Positions 1 through 6,998 are shown, numbered from the stretch's first letter. The stretch is DNA of 18,262 nt from Eggerthellaceae bacterium (GCA_900753095.1 CAADXT010000046.1:1-18262), one strand, 5' to 3'. Made by a program: numbers and translations. The notes: generated by a model not told the origin, from the letters alone.

Positions 1-513
1 GTCGAGCGTCGTGAGCACAGGAAGCAGAACGTTGGGATCTTCGGCAACCTTGAAGGCAACGATCGTGTTGTCGTAAGCCTCTTGGGCGGTTTCGGCGAAC
101 ATCATGCCCCACCCGCAGTCGCGAGCGCTCATGATATCGGAATGGTCGCCGTGGATGTTGATAGGAGCGGAAAGCGCACGGTTTGCGTTTGCCATAACGA
201 TGGGGCAACGCATGCCGGCGGCGATATGAAGCTCCTCCCACATGTAAGCCAAGCCCTGGGAGCTGGTTGCCGTTGCCACGCGAGCGCCTGCTGCAGATGC
301 ACCGATGCAAGCGGAAAGCGCAGAATGCTCAGATTCGGTGGGGACGTACTCGGTGGTGACCTTGCCATCGGCAACGAACTTCGCATAGCCCTCAACGATG
401 GTGGTCTGCGGGGTAATGGGGTATGCCGCCATTACATCAGGGTTAACCTGACGGAAGGCATCGGCAACCATCTGATTGCCGGTAGCGGAGAACATCTTCT
501 TTTCTTCGGCCAT
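1..513 (-). CDS. porA: Pyruvate:ferredoxin oxidoreductase, alpha subunit (partial, C-terminus off window)
   Basis: Alpha subunit of the four-subunit pyruvate synthase/pyruvate:ferredoxin oxidoreductase, which converts pyruvate and CoA to acetyl-CoA, CO2 and reduced ferredoxin in anaerobes. Only the first 171 residues are present because the gene runs off the left edge. The N-terminus (MAEEKKMFSATGNQMVADAF) leads into the family motif YPITPQT (about residues 31-37), then ESEHSA (60-65), SQGLA (85-89) and an RALSAPINIHGDHSD stretch (about 112-126), all typical of the alpha subunit. The ATG lies 2 bases after the porD stop, with a GGGGAG ribosome-binding site inside the end of porD, so translation is probably coupled. 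A porB beta subunit (TPP-binding) is expected just outside the window. A related 2-oxoacid oxidoreductase (2-oxoisovalerate or 2-oxoglutarate) cannot be fully excluded. Confidence 0.93.
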   Translation of the reverse strand, partial: MAEEKKMFSATGNQMVADAFRQVNPDVMAAYPITPQTTIVEGYAKFVADGKVTTEYVPTESEHSALSACIGASAAGARVATATSSQGLAYMWEELHIAAGMRCPIVMANANRALSAPINIHGDHSDIMSARDCGWGMMFAETAQEAYDNTIVAFKVAEDPNVLLPVLTTLD

Positions 514-515
514 GA

Positions 516-854
516 TTACTCCCCTTTCTCTTCCTGAGCCTGGGCCTCGGCTTCGGGAATGAGCTCAAGAGCGCCAAACTTGCATTCCTGAACGCATACG
601 CCGCAGCCCTTGCAATGGAACAGGTCGATGCCCGTCATTGCGCCATCCTTAACCTCGATGGAAGAGTCTGGGCAGTACACCCAGCACAGCATGCAGTTGG
701 AGCACTTCTCGGAATCCCAGATGGGACGATTGGAGCGCCACCCACCGGTGTAGCAGTTGACGGACGTGCCGCCTTCAGGGCAAACATAGCCCGTGGGGAA
801 ATCGGAAGGCTTCCACTCATCGTAGTTGGAGCCGTCGAATTCGTACTTAGACAT
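516..854 (-). CDS. porD: Pyruvate:ferredoxin oxidoreductase, delta subunit (2x[4Fe-4S] ferredoxin-like)
   Basis: Small 112-residue iron-sulfur subunit that carries electrons between the catalytic subunits and external ferredoxin. Two classical 4Fe-4S motifs are visible in the C-terminal half: CSNCMLCWVYCPD and CKGCGVCVQECKFGA. The N-terminal part (CPEGGTSVNCYTGGWRSNRP) matches the usual delta-subunit extension before the ferredoxin fold. The C-terminus is a short acidic tail rich in Glu, Ala and Gln. The start ATG overlaps the porG stop by one base (TAATG), and porA begins 2 bases after its stop, so the three genes form one translationally coupled unit in gamma-delta-alpha order. Confidence 0.95.
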   Translation of the reverse strand: MSKYEFDGSNYDEWKPSDFPTGYVCPEGGTSVNCYTGGWRSNRPIWDSEKCSNCMLCWVYCPDSSIEVKDGAMTGIDLFHCKGCGVCVQECKFGALELIPEAEAQAQEEKGE

Positions 855-1426
855 TATTCCTGCACCTCCTGGAAAGCGCGCTCTACGGAGGCGAGGTTTG
901 CGTCGATCATTTCCTGAGAGAACTTCTTGCCAAAGGTGATAACCAGGCGTTCCTTTACCTTTTCAAGCGGGAAGAGCCCCGTGATCTTGGCCAATGCGCC
1001 TACGATAGGCGTGTTGGGCATGTCCTTCTTGATGGTTGCCATTGCAATGCCAGACGCATCGACGACAGCCACGCGCATACCTGCAGGGGCACCAACGGCA
1101 GCACGGGCTTCTTCTGCCGTCATAGTGGTGTTGAAGAGAAGGATGCCGTCCTCGTGCATGCCTTCCATAACGTCGGTGGAATCCAGCAGGGTATCGTCCA
1201 TGATGATGACGATATCGGGATTCTGGATGTTGTTGTGAACTTCAATAGGATCACTTGAAACACGCGTATACGCCTTCAGGGGTGCTCCGGTGCGCTCCGG
1301 GCCATATTCGGGCATAGCCTGGATGTAGTTGCCTTGCAGCAGCGCCGTGTCCGCGACAAGCTTCGCCGCCGTAACCGCGCCTTGGCCAGCACGTGCATGC
1401 CAGCGGATTTCGGTCAACTGTGACAT
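854..1426 (-). CDS. porG: Pyruvate:ferredoxin oxidoreductase, gamma subunit
   Basis: Gamma subunit (190 residues) of the four-subunit 2-oxoacid:ferredoxin oxidoreductase; in this family it takes part in CoA binding and in assembling the complex. The N-terminus WHARAGQGAVTAAKLVADTA is the typical GxGGQG-like opening, followed by the PEYGPERTGAPLKAY motif (about residues 39-53) that marks PorG/VorG-type subunits. Length is normal. It is the first gene of the visible operon, with a strong GAGAGGAG ribosome-binding site before the ATG. The upstream spacer has a TACAAT hexamer and small palindromes that could be a regulated promoter. Pyruvate is the likeliest substrate, but the gamma subunit alone does not fix substrate specificity. 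Confidence 0.94.
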   Translation of the reverse strand: MSQLTEIRWHARAGQGAVTAAKLVADTALLQGNYIQAMPEYGPERTGAPLKAYTRVSSDPIEVHNNIQNPDIVIIMDDTLLDSTDVMEGMHEDGILLFNTTMTAEEARAAVGAPAGMRVAVVDASGIAMATIKKDMPNTPIVGALAKITGLFPLEKVKERLVITFGKKFSQEMIDANLASVERAFQEVQE

Positions 1427-1468
1427 ACCTCTCCTCTCGCTTAAGGTTTGCTTTAAGAAAGCTCCTTA

Positions 1469-1485
1469 ATTGTACTGACCGTCAG
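1469..1485 (-). promoter_or_regulatory. Candidate porG promoter -10 with adjoining palindrome
   Basis: On the minus strand a TACAAT hexamer occupies 1474-1469, about 43 bases before the porG ATG. Directly upstream is the perfect palindrome CTGAC-G-GTCAG (1475-1485), placed where an operator would sit between -35 and -10. No good -35 hexamer is seen 16-18 bases upstream, which would suit an activator-dependent promoter. A second palindrome GCTTT-AAG-AAAGC (1450-1462) lies in the presumed leader. The assignment is by position and pattern only. Confidence 0.3.
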
Positions 1486-1640
1486 ATTTTGACCCTTGGG
1501 GGTTTCCGAACGTGTTAGGTATGGCTCGGTAGACGGAAAAGGCGCGATGTCACTGGTTGAGTTGGCGGGGCGAACGGTAGATTTAACTTGTTCGAAAATT
1601 TCCTGAAGTTGTGGAGCGGCAAGAAAAATCGGCCCCATCG

Positions 1641-1812
1641 CGTTGCTGCGCTAAACAGCGAGCGGCCCTCTGATAAATTCAAATAAAGGGAAGGCGGTGC
1701 CAGACGAGCTATGCCCGTCAAACCAGCCTGCAGCATCATATGAATCATCAGAGGGCCGCGTAACGTCGTTGCGTTTCAATGTGCAGTGCGCCGCTCGGAG
1801 AACAGCGCAACG
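1641..1812. repeat. Nested inverted-repeat element (MITE-like or structured RNA)
   Basis: Inner arms: 1662-1674 (GCGGCCCTCTGAT) is a perfect 13-base inverted match to 1747-1759, and the match continues after a small bulge into ATTCA (1677-1681) and TGAAT (1741-1745). Outer arms: 1641-1666 begins CGTTGC and ends CGAGCGGC; the reverse complement of 1790-1812 begins and ends the same way, with 18 of 23 positions matching and a 3-base gap. The right end stops one base before the stop codon of the membrane protein gene. No transposase frame lies inside. It could be a small non-autonomous element or a folded transcript end. Confidence 0.5.
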
Positions 1813-1813
1813 G

Positions 1814-4075
1814 CTAGGTCCAGAATTCGACCATTTCTATTAGGTCTTGGTATGCCCATGAGTACACATCGGAGTACCATCCCGTTTCGGGGATGAAGCA
1901 GACCAAGGTCGAATAGAGCAAGCTCACAAACACCAGTACGCCTAGCACACGAAGGAACAAACGATGCGTCAAGGCCTTGGGCACCACCGAGCTTCCTACC
2001 TTCAACTCCGCTCCACGCTCATCTTCTTCCCCGCTAGGAGCCAAGGCATCGTTGGCGATAAAGCAAAGCAGGATAGCCGGGATCAGCATCAAAATGCTGT
2101 AATCAGCCGTGTAGCGCTGCAAGATGCCCGCCATTTGCGCGTCCAAGCATGCAACGATCAAGCCCGATACCAACATGGTGATAACAACGCTGGCAACTGT
2201 ATGGGTCGAGCGTTCCTTGATTCGGTAGGAAAGAATGGGCTTGGCGAATGCGATAACCCACAGTACCGGCAAGCACACCAAAATGCCGCCGAACGTTACC
2301 TCCTTGATGGTTTGCCCCAAATACGTGGTATCGAACGTGGTGGGCTGCAGCCAAGGGAACACCCCGGTAGTGGTGGGAGTTTGGAGGAAGTACGCAAACA
2401 GCGCCGGCAGCAAACGCCCGGCGTTCATCCCACGCTGAGTCATATCGTTAACGGTAAGGTTGTAATTCGCGCCAAAGTCGAAGAACGACCCGAATCGTGC
2501 ACGGTTATACAGCATGATTCCGGCGGCAACCGCAAAGTAAGGGGCCAGCAAGCAGGCAAACTCCTTTGCGCCCTTCTTTGAGAACAAGTGCTTTTCAGTA
2601 ATGAACTTTCGCCAAAACAAGGGGAATGCCAAAAGGGAGAAGATCAGGAACTGCGGACGACAGGCAACAACCAACGCCATGCAAAGTGAGCCTGCAAGAT
2701 ACCATCCAGCAGCCTTTTCGGTTGACCTTCCGTGGAGCCAAAAATACAGGCCCCATACCGTGAACGCCAAAGCCATGGCGATAGGCAGCGAGTAGAACGT
2801 GGGGAACTTCGCAAGATACAGCATTCCCGAACAAGCCACCAAAGGCATCTGCAGCAAGAGGAACAGCCCGAGGCTCACCCGTTTGAAATGATGACGAGCG
2901 AATCGATCCATCAACGCCGTGATACCCAATATGAACAGTACGCAGGCGATAAGCACGCCTATTGCAGTAGGGAAGCTCGAACCGGTAAGCAAGTAAAAAG
3001 GCAAGTAGAACAACAGTACCGGCAAAACGCCGAAGTACACATAGTAATGCCCCTCGTAGTACGCCACATCAAACAGGTACGACTCCCCCGTTTGCTTCTG
3101 AAGCTCATCACGGGCGCCCTTGTCGTAGGGATTGTCCATATCAACAAGCCACTCAGGGGGCTCGATCTCAAGATAGAGCTGACCATCGGTCATCGCCTTT
3201 GCGAGCTCGGCATACTGCTGCGCGTTTTCGCCGCCCACCTTGTAGGTGTTCACGATGCTATGGCCATCCCACGACCCAGAATTGTAGTTTGCCGTTGCAA
3301 TGCCAACTTGATTTGAGCCCATGAGCAAATACGCCGTGAGGAAGAACACCTCGCAAGCCGTTGCCAGCACTATGCATGCGCGCGAAAAACGAGGATGCTC
3401 CTTTACCTGGCAACGGTAGATGCTCGAGCCAGGACGGAAGACGTACAAGAGAAGCAGAATCACGAAGACGAGGAAAAAGCGAAGATTATTGAACTCGAAC
3501 GGTTGCGGCTCATTGATAACCACCGAGTTGAGCACAACAGGATAGCTTGCATCGTCGCTCACTATTTCTATGCGCAGGTTATGGATCGAACCGGAGCTTT
3601 CAAGGTACAGATATTGGCTTTGCTCGCTGTATGTAGAAACATCAACCTCAGGTACGCCGAACGTGTATTCGGTGGTAGAGAAGTAGGTCTCATGCGCATC
3701 GTCGGTGAAGCTGATTTGCACTTTTAGGTTTTGCGCAGGTTGAGAGTTGTCAAAATCAAGGTGGATGTTATGAACCACCTTGTTCAAATCGTAGAAATCG
3801 ACTGCAGTGTTTGACTCCGTGAACTTATATTGCTCGCTATGCCCCAAGCCAAATTCGGTGGTTCCCGTCTCATTGGAATCAAGGGTAATACGGTCGGCAA
3901 GATTCACCGAGTCATAGCCAGCTGAGCGGAAATAGTTCATGTTGAACACGATGGTCTCCAGCAAAAAGGCAACTACCGCCACAGCCAGAACCCTGCTTAG
4001 CACATGTTTGATTTGGCCTTTGTGCGTCTTGCAAAGGTCGATGCATTCAAATGCAATGTCTTCAATCGGTCTCAT
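1814..4075 (-). CDS. Large multi-pass membrane protein, possibly GT-C-type glycosyltransferase-like, function unknown
   Basis: Protein of 753 residues that I cannot assign to a named family. Visible layout: a short cytoplasmic N-terminus, a membrane segment at about residues 29-45, a ~150-residue polar, beta-rich probably extracytoplasmic domain (46-195), a second segment (about 199-213), then some eight to ten more hydrophobic segments to about 725. Recognisable local motifs are YYEGHYYVYFGVLPVLL (about 339-355), RPQFLIF (473-479), NRARFGSFFDFGANYNL (about 524-540) and QRYTADYSILMLIPA (653-667). This alternation of short aromatic extracytoplasmic loops with helices resembles polytopic GT-C glycosyltransferases and surface-polysaccharide membrane proteins, but no catalytic motif is certain. 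It has no ribosome-binding site before its ATG. It stands between the adk terminator and the por operon. Confidence 0.85.
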   Translation of the reverse strand: MRPIEDIAFECIDLCKTHKGQIKHVLSRVLAVAVVAFLLETIVFNMNYFRSAGYDSVNLADRITLDSNETGTTEFGLGHSEQYKFTESNTAVDFYDLNKVVHNIHLDFDNSQPAQNLKVQISFTDDAHETYFSTTEYTFGVPEVDVSTYSEQSQYLYLESSGSIHNLRIEIVSDDASYPVVLNSVVINEPQPFEFNNLRFFLVFVILLLLYVFRPGSSIYRCQVKEHPRFSRACIVLATACEVFFLTAYLLMGSNQVGIATANYNSGSWDGHSIVNTYKVGGENAQQYAELAKAMTDGQLYLEIEPPEWLVDMDNPYDKGARDELQKQTGESYLFDVAYYEGHYYVYFGVLPVLLFYLPFYLLTGSSFPTAIGVLIACVLFILGITALMDRFARHHFKRVSLGLFLLLQMPLVACSGMLYLAKFPTFYSLPIAMALAFTVWGLYFWLHGRSTEKAAGWYLAGSLCMALVVACRPQFLIFSLLAFPLFWRKFITEKHLFSKKGAKEFACLLAPYFAVAAGIMLYNRARFGSFFDFGANYNLTVNDMTQRGMNAGRLLPALFAYFLQTPTTTGVFPWLQPTTFDTTYLGQTIKEVTFGGILVCLPVLWVIAFAKPILSYRIKERSTHTVASVVITMLVSGLIVACLDAQMAGILQRYTADYSILMLIPAILLCFIANDALAPSGEEDERGAELKVGSSVVPKALTHRLFLRVLGVLVFVSLLYSTLVCFIPETGWYSDVYSWAYQDLIEMVEFWT

Positions 4076-4083
4076 AGTTTGCC

Positions 4084-4089
4084 ATTCTA
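4084..4089 (-). promoter_or_regulatory. Candidate -10 element for the membrane protein gene (leaderless arrangement)
   Basis: A TAGAAT hexamer on the minus strand ends 8 bases before the ATG at 4075. A transcript starting 6-8 bases after it would begin at or just before the start codon. No Shine-Dalgarno sequence precedes the ATG, which fits leaderless translation. No convincing -35 hexamer was found. Confidence 0.3.
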
Positions 4090-4145
4090 CAAGATATGAA
4101 CCCGCTCACGGATAAGGCAGCTGCTTTTGCCTTGTTAGACGCAAT

Positions 4146-4180
4146 AAAAAAAATCCCCGCATCAGATGATGCGGGGATTG
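4146..4180 (-). terminator. Intrinsic terminator after adk
   Basis: Perfect 12-base-pair hairpin, AATCCCCGCATC (4153-4164) with GATGCGGGGATT (4169-4180) and the 4-base loop AGAT. On the minus strand it is followed by a run of nine U (complement of A at 4146-4154). It lies 20 bases past the adk stop and closes the ribosomal-secY-adk block. There is no matching T-run on the plus-strand side, so it acts for minus-strand transcripts. Confidence 0.93.
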
Positions 4181-4199
4181 AAATGCAAAAAAAGATTAA

Positions 4200-4826
4200 C
4201 TACAGGCCAAGCTCAGATACGATTGCGTCAAACACAACCTGAGGATCGCGATCGCCGTCGATTTCCTTCAACAGATCGCAGCCACGATAGTAATCGATCA
4301 AGGGAGCAGTGGAGTTCTCGTATACATCGAGACGATTGCGGACGGTTGCCTCATTGTCGTCATCGCGCTGATACATTTCACCATTGCACTTGGGGCATGC
4401 TGCATCTGCCTCGGTGCCAATGTAACCGCACTCACGGCACATGCGACGGGAAGTAAGGCGCTTAACGATTACTTCCTTCTTCACGTCAACCAAAAGAGCA
4501 GCATCAAGAGGACGCTCGAGAGCAGAGAGCTCAGAATCAAGCGCAACAGCCTGCGTAGAGGTGCGAGGGAAGCCATCAAGAATGAAGCCGTTGGCGGTAT
4601 CGGCATCCTGCAGACGCTCCTTAACGAGGCCGATAACAACCTCATCAGGAACCAAGTCGCCAGCGTCCATGTACTTCTTGGCTTCAAGACCAAGAGGGGT
4701 CTGGTTCTTAACAGCGGCGCGAAGCATATCACCCGTGGAGATATGGGCAAAACCATACTTCTCTACCAGCTTTGCAGCCTGAGTGCCCTTACCAGCGCCC
4801 GGTGCGCCCAGCAAAACGATATTCAT
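4200..4826 (-). CDS. adk: Adenylate kinase, zinc-LID type
   Basis: Adenylate kinase (208 residues) interconverts ATP + AMP and 2 ADP. The P-loop GAPGAGKGT is at residues 7-15, the AMP-binding region STGDMLRAA follows at about 30-38, and DGFPR is at 84-88. The LID domain carries four cysteines (C130, C133, C144, C147; CRECG and CPKC), the zinc-binding form common in Gram-positive bacteria. Length is slightly under the usual 214-217. It follows secY as in most bacteria, but a strong terminator and a separate promoter lie between them. In the usual order map and infA would follow; here adk is the last gene, followed directly by a terminator. Start ATG is preceded by GAAAGGAAC. Confidence 0.98.
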   Translation of the reverse strand: MNIVLLGAPGAGKGTQAAKLVEKYGFAHISTGDMLRAAVKNQTPLGLEAKKYMDAGDLVPDEVVIGLVKERLQDADTANGFILDGFPRTSTQAVALDSELSALERPLDAALLVDVKKEVIVKRLTSRRMCRECGYIGTEADAACPKCNGEMYQRDDDNEATVRNRLDVYENSTAPLIDYYRGCDLLKEIDGDRDPQVVFDAIVSELGL

Positions 4827-4867
4827 TGAAATGTTCCTTTCGTAACACGATAGAAATCGATCAACTT

Positions 4868-4897
4868 ATTTTAGCAAATAGGAGCGCAATAAACCAA
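4868..4897 (-). promoter_or_regulatory. Candidate adk promoter with extended -10
   Basis: Minus-strand hexamers TTGGTT (4897-4892) and TAAAAT (4873-4868) are separated by 18 bases, and the -10 is preceded by TGC, giving the extended form TGn-TAAAAT. It lies between the secY terminator and the adk start, giving a leader of about 35 bases. Position and quality make an independent adk transcript likely. Confidence 0.5.
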
Positions 4898-4912
4898 AGT
4901 GCCCACGAGCAA

Positions 4913-4945
4913 AAAGAAAAGGCGGCTCGAGGCCGCCTTTTCTTT
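4913..4945 (-). terminator. Intrinsic terminator after secY
   Basis: A 14-base-pair perfect stem, AAAGAAAAGGCGGC (4913-4926) with GCCGCCTTTTCTTT (4932-4945) around a 5-base loop. On the minus strand it ends in a U-rich tract (UUUUCUUUUU). It overlaps the last two bases of the secY stop codon, so secY ends inside the hairpin. Both arms carry A/T runs, so it might also stop transcription from the other direction. Confidence 0.88.
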
Positions 4946-6224
4946 ACTTGAAGAATCCGTCGTAGTTGTACATCTTCAACTGCGACTCAATCTTGTTCAT
5001 GGTGTCAAGAGCAACACCGATCATGATGAGGATCGAGGTACCGCCAAACGCTTGAATCAACGAATTGTTCGTGAAGAAGAACAGAATCGAAGGCACAACC
5101 GCAATAGCTGCAATAAAGATCGCGCCGGGAAGCGTAACCCTGTGCAAAACATCCTTGATGTACTGCACCGTGTTCTGACCCGGACGGATACCAGGAATGA
5201 ATCCACCCTGACGCTGAAGGTTTTCCGCTGTATCTTCAGGATTGAAAACAATCGACGTGTAGAAGTAAGCGAAGAACACGATCAGCAACGCGGTAAGAAT
5301 CCAGTTCACCCAACCTGCCGAAATCGCATTGGCCACCATAGTAAGCCAATCAACGTTGAACAAAGCGGCAATCTGGGCCGGGAAATAGATCAAGCAGCTT
5401 GCGAAGATGATGGGAATAACACCTGCAGCATTGATCTTGATGGGCAAGTAAGAGCTCTGACCGCCCATAACCCTGCGGCCCTGAACACGCTTAGCGTAGC
5501 TGATCGGGATACGACGCTGCGCACGTTCGATGAAGATGATTGCCGGGATGCAAAGCAGCACAACAACCAGAATAAGAACGGTGACAGCGATGCCCATGCC
5601 CATGTCTGCGTTCAGGTTGATCGACGAGAAGATCGCCGAGGGAACAGAAGAGATGATGGACACGAAGATGATCAGCGACATGCCGTTGCCAACACCATGC
5701 TGAGTAATGAGCTCGCCCATCCACATGATCAAGGCCGTGCCAACGACAAGCGTGAACACAACCAGGATATCGGTGACGATCTCAGGAACAGCGGTGCTGA
5801 AAACAACACCATAGGCCTCGGACTTGAAAAGGAAGAGATAGCCGATAGCGTTGATCAGGCCCAGACCCAACGTAAGATAACGCGTAACCTGAGTGATGCG
5901 ACGCCTACCCGTTTCGCCCTCTTTAGCCCAGCGGCCAACGGCAGGGATAACGCCCTGCATCAGCTGCATGATGATGGATGCAGTGATGTAAGGCATGATG
6001 CCCAGTGCAAATACCGAGAAGTTCGACAAAGCACCGCCGGTGAAAAGGTCGAGCATAACCATCGAAACGCCCTGCTGAGAGAACGAATCGGCAAATGCCT
6101 GGAATGGAATGCCCGGTACCGGCAGGTAAGCGCCGAATCGGTAAAGCACCAAGATGCCAAGAGTGAACAGGATCTTCTTCCTGAGCTCCGGTACCTTGAA
6201 CGCCTGTACGAGGGAACTTAGCAA
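4944..6224 (-). CDS. secY: Protein translocase channel subunit SecY
   Basis: Core channel of the Sec translocon (426 residues, normal length, ten membrane segments expected), exporting and inserting proteins across the cytoplasmic membrane. Visible hallmarks are RFGAYLPVPGIP near the N-terminus, the segment GIMPYITASIIMQLM, the plug/TM region, the cytoplasmic loop with QRRIPISYAKRVQGRR, and the C-terminal IQAFGGTSILIMIGVALDT. The start is a TTG (6224-6222) that overlaps the last 7 bases of rplO; no in-frame ATG fits the family N-terminus. The gene is translationally coupled to rplO and ends in a terminator. SecE and SecG are not in the window. Confidence 0.97.
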   Translation of the reverse strand: MLSSLVQAFKVPELRKKILFTLGILVLYRFGAYLPVPGIPFQAFADSFSQQGVSMVMLDLFTGGALSNFSVFALGIMPYITASIIMQLMQGVIPAVGRWAKEGETGRRRITQVTRYLTLGLGLINAIGYLFLFKSEAYGVVFSTAVPEIVTDILVVFTLVVGTALIMWMGELITQHGVGNGMSLIIFVSIISSVPSAIFSSINLNADMGMGIAVTVLILVVVLLCIPAIIFIERAQRRIPISYAKRVQGRRVMGGQSSYLPIKINAAGVIPIIFASCLIYFPAQIAALFNVDWLTMVANAISAGWVNWILTALLIVFFAYFYTSIVFNPEDTAENLQRQGGFIPGIRPGQNTVQYIKDVLHRVTLPGAIFIAAIAVVPSILFFFTNNSLIQAFGGTSILIMIGVALDTMNKIESQLKMYNYDGFFK

Positions 6225-6667
6225 GGCTCTTCGACCTTTCCGCCAGCAGCCTCGATCTTAGCCTTTGCGGAAGCGGAAACCTTGTCTACCTTTACGGTTA
6301 CAGCCTTGGTGATTTCGCCGTCGCCCAGAACCTTAACCAGGTCGGTGGAATGCTTGATGATGCCCTTGGCAACCAGGGAATCGCCGTCTACCACTTCGCC
6401 AGCCTCATACTTTTCCTCGATACGGCTTACGTTAACGGGGAGGTACTCGACATGGTTGATGTTACGGAAGCCAGGCAGCTTAGGAAGACGACGTGCCAGA
6501 GGAGTCTGACCGCCTTCGAAGCCGTTGCCCTTGCCGCCGCCAGAACGGGACTTCTGACCGTTCAGACCACGACCGGAGGTCTTACCGGTGCCAGATGCGG
6601 GACCGCGACCTACGCGCTTACGGTTGCGACGAGAACCCTCAGCGGGCTTCAGATCCTTAAGTTCCAT
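6218..6667 (-). CDS. rplO: Ribosomal protein uL15 (L15)
   Basis: Large-subunit protein L15, 149 residues, an assembly protein with a long basic N-terminal extension contacting 23S rRNA. The N-terminus shows the typical LKPAEGSRRNRKRVGRGPA and GRGLNGQKSRSGGG repeats of Arg, Gly and Lys, followed by FEGGQTPLARRLPKLPGF, the family core motif. It ends with an unusual Cys as last residue. It is separated from rpmD by a terminator and 331 bases, so unlike most spc operons it is probably the head of a separate rplO-secY transcript. Ribosome-binding site AAGGAG lies 10 bases before the ATG. Confidence 0.98.
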   Translation of the reverse strand: MELKDLKPAEGSRRNRKRVGRGPASGTGKTSGRGLNGQKSRSGGGKGNGFEGGQTPLARRLPKLPGFRNINHVEYLPVNVSRIEEKYEAGEVVDGDSLVAKGIIKHSTDLVKVLGDGEITKAVTVKVDKVSASAKAKIEAAGGKVEEPC

Positions 6668-6755
6668 GTTTTCTTTTCTCCTTTTTCGCTATCTCTACCT
6701 CACCTATTGAGGAAGAGGTCGGCAGCTCGCCGCCGACGAACTTACAAACTCGTCC

Positions 6756-6785
6756 ATTATGCCATAAAGCAGGACTCTACAAGTT
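6756..6785 (-). promoter_or_regulatory. Candidate rplO-secY promoter
   Basis: The minus-strand hexamer CATAAT (6761-6756) is preceded by TGG, giving an extended -10. Possible -35 matches are TTGTAG (6782-6777, 15-base spacer) or AACTTG (6785-6780, 18-base spacer), neither ideal. It would give a leader of about 80 bases to rplO. The terminator upstream makes some promoter here necessary, which supports the call. Confidence 0.4.
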
Positions 6786-6854
6786 AAAACAAATGAACGC
6801 ACATAAAGCCCAATAACAAAAATGGACGATTCGATGCATTGGATGAGGCAGCGA

Positions 6855-6954
6855 GAGCCAGCGAGATGCCTCAGATCGCCGCGAAAGCAACCGCCAGGCG
6901 GACTTTGCCCGTCAAGGTTGCTTGGAGCGGCAAGACGAGGTGCCTCGCTGGCTC
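6855..6954. repeat. Long interrupted hairpin between rpmD and rplO
   Basis: The outer arms 6855-6872 and 6937-6954 pair at 15 of 18 positions (GAGCCAGCGAG... with ...CTCGCTGGCTC), with a 3x3 internal loop. Inside are CCGC/GCGG (6879-6882 with 6927-6930) and AAGCAACC/GGTTGCTT (6885-6892 with 6916-6923). The apical loop is 23 bases. No coding potential. It could be a palindromic intergenic repeat, an RNA-processing site, or the body of a small RNA on either strand. Confidence 0.6.
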
Positions 6955-6965
6955 GCAGCTTCAAC

Positions 6966-6995
6966 AAAAAAGCCCGTTCGTCAGAACGGGCTTTT
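6966..6995 (-). terminator. Intrinsic terminator after rpmD (possibly bidirectional)
   Basis: Perfect 12-base-pair hairpin AAAAGCCCGTTC (6968-6979) / GAACGGGCTTTT (6984-6995), loop GTCA, 4 bases past the rpmD stop codon. The minus-strand side gives UUUUUUGUUGA; the plus-strand side gives UUUUAAUUU, so it could also stop plus-strand transcripts. It divides the usual spc operon into two units. Confidence 0.92.
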
Positions 6996-6998
6996 AAT

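Larger units (their letters stand above)
1427..1813. other. 387-base intergenic region upstream of porG
   Basis: No convincing gene is present. Short minus-strand frames around 1453-1638 and 1515-1748 lack family resemblance and overlap a repeat. What can be seen is a nested inverted-repeat element at 1641-1812 that abuts the stop codon of the membrane protein gene, and near porG a TACAAT hexamer with two small palindromes. No clear hairpin-plus-U-run terminator for the membrane protein gene is visible. Confidence 0.6.
6668..6998. other. 331-base rpmD-rplO intergenic region
   Basis: No credible gene. Reading along the minus strand, it holds the rpmD terminator (6995-6966), a long interrupted hairpin (6954-6855), an A/T-rich stretch with a candidate promoter (about 6785-6756), and a rplO leader with a 6-base-pair hairpin, GTCGGC (6718-6723) with GCCGAC (6732-6737). 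Frames crossing it on either strand have no family resemblance. Confidence 0.7.

Noticed and set aside
1515..1748. Small minus-strand frame (77 codons) upstream of porG
   Set aside because: It overlaps the inverted-repeat element, has no family resemblance and no clear ribosome-binding site.
4899..6221. Long plus-strand frame (440 codons) opposite secY
   Set aside because: Its translation is rich in Arg, His, Asn and Asp with no family motif, and it mirrors secY, whose ten-helix protein is unmistakable. Long antisense frames are expected opposite GC-biased genes.
1612..6935. 13-base match TGGAGCGGCAAGA at 1612 and 6923
   Set aside because: A match of this length is expected by chance in a window of this size, and the flanking sequences do not align.
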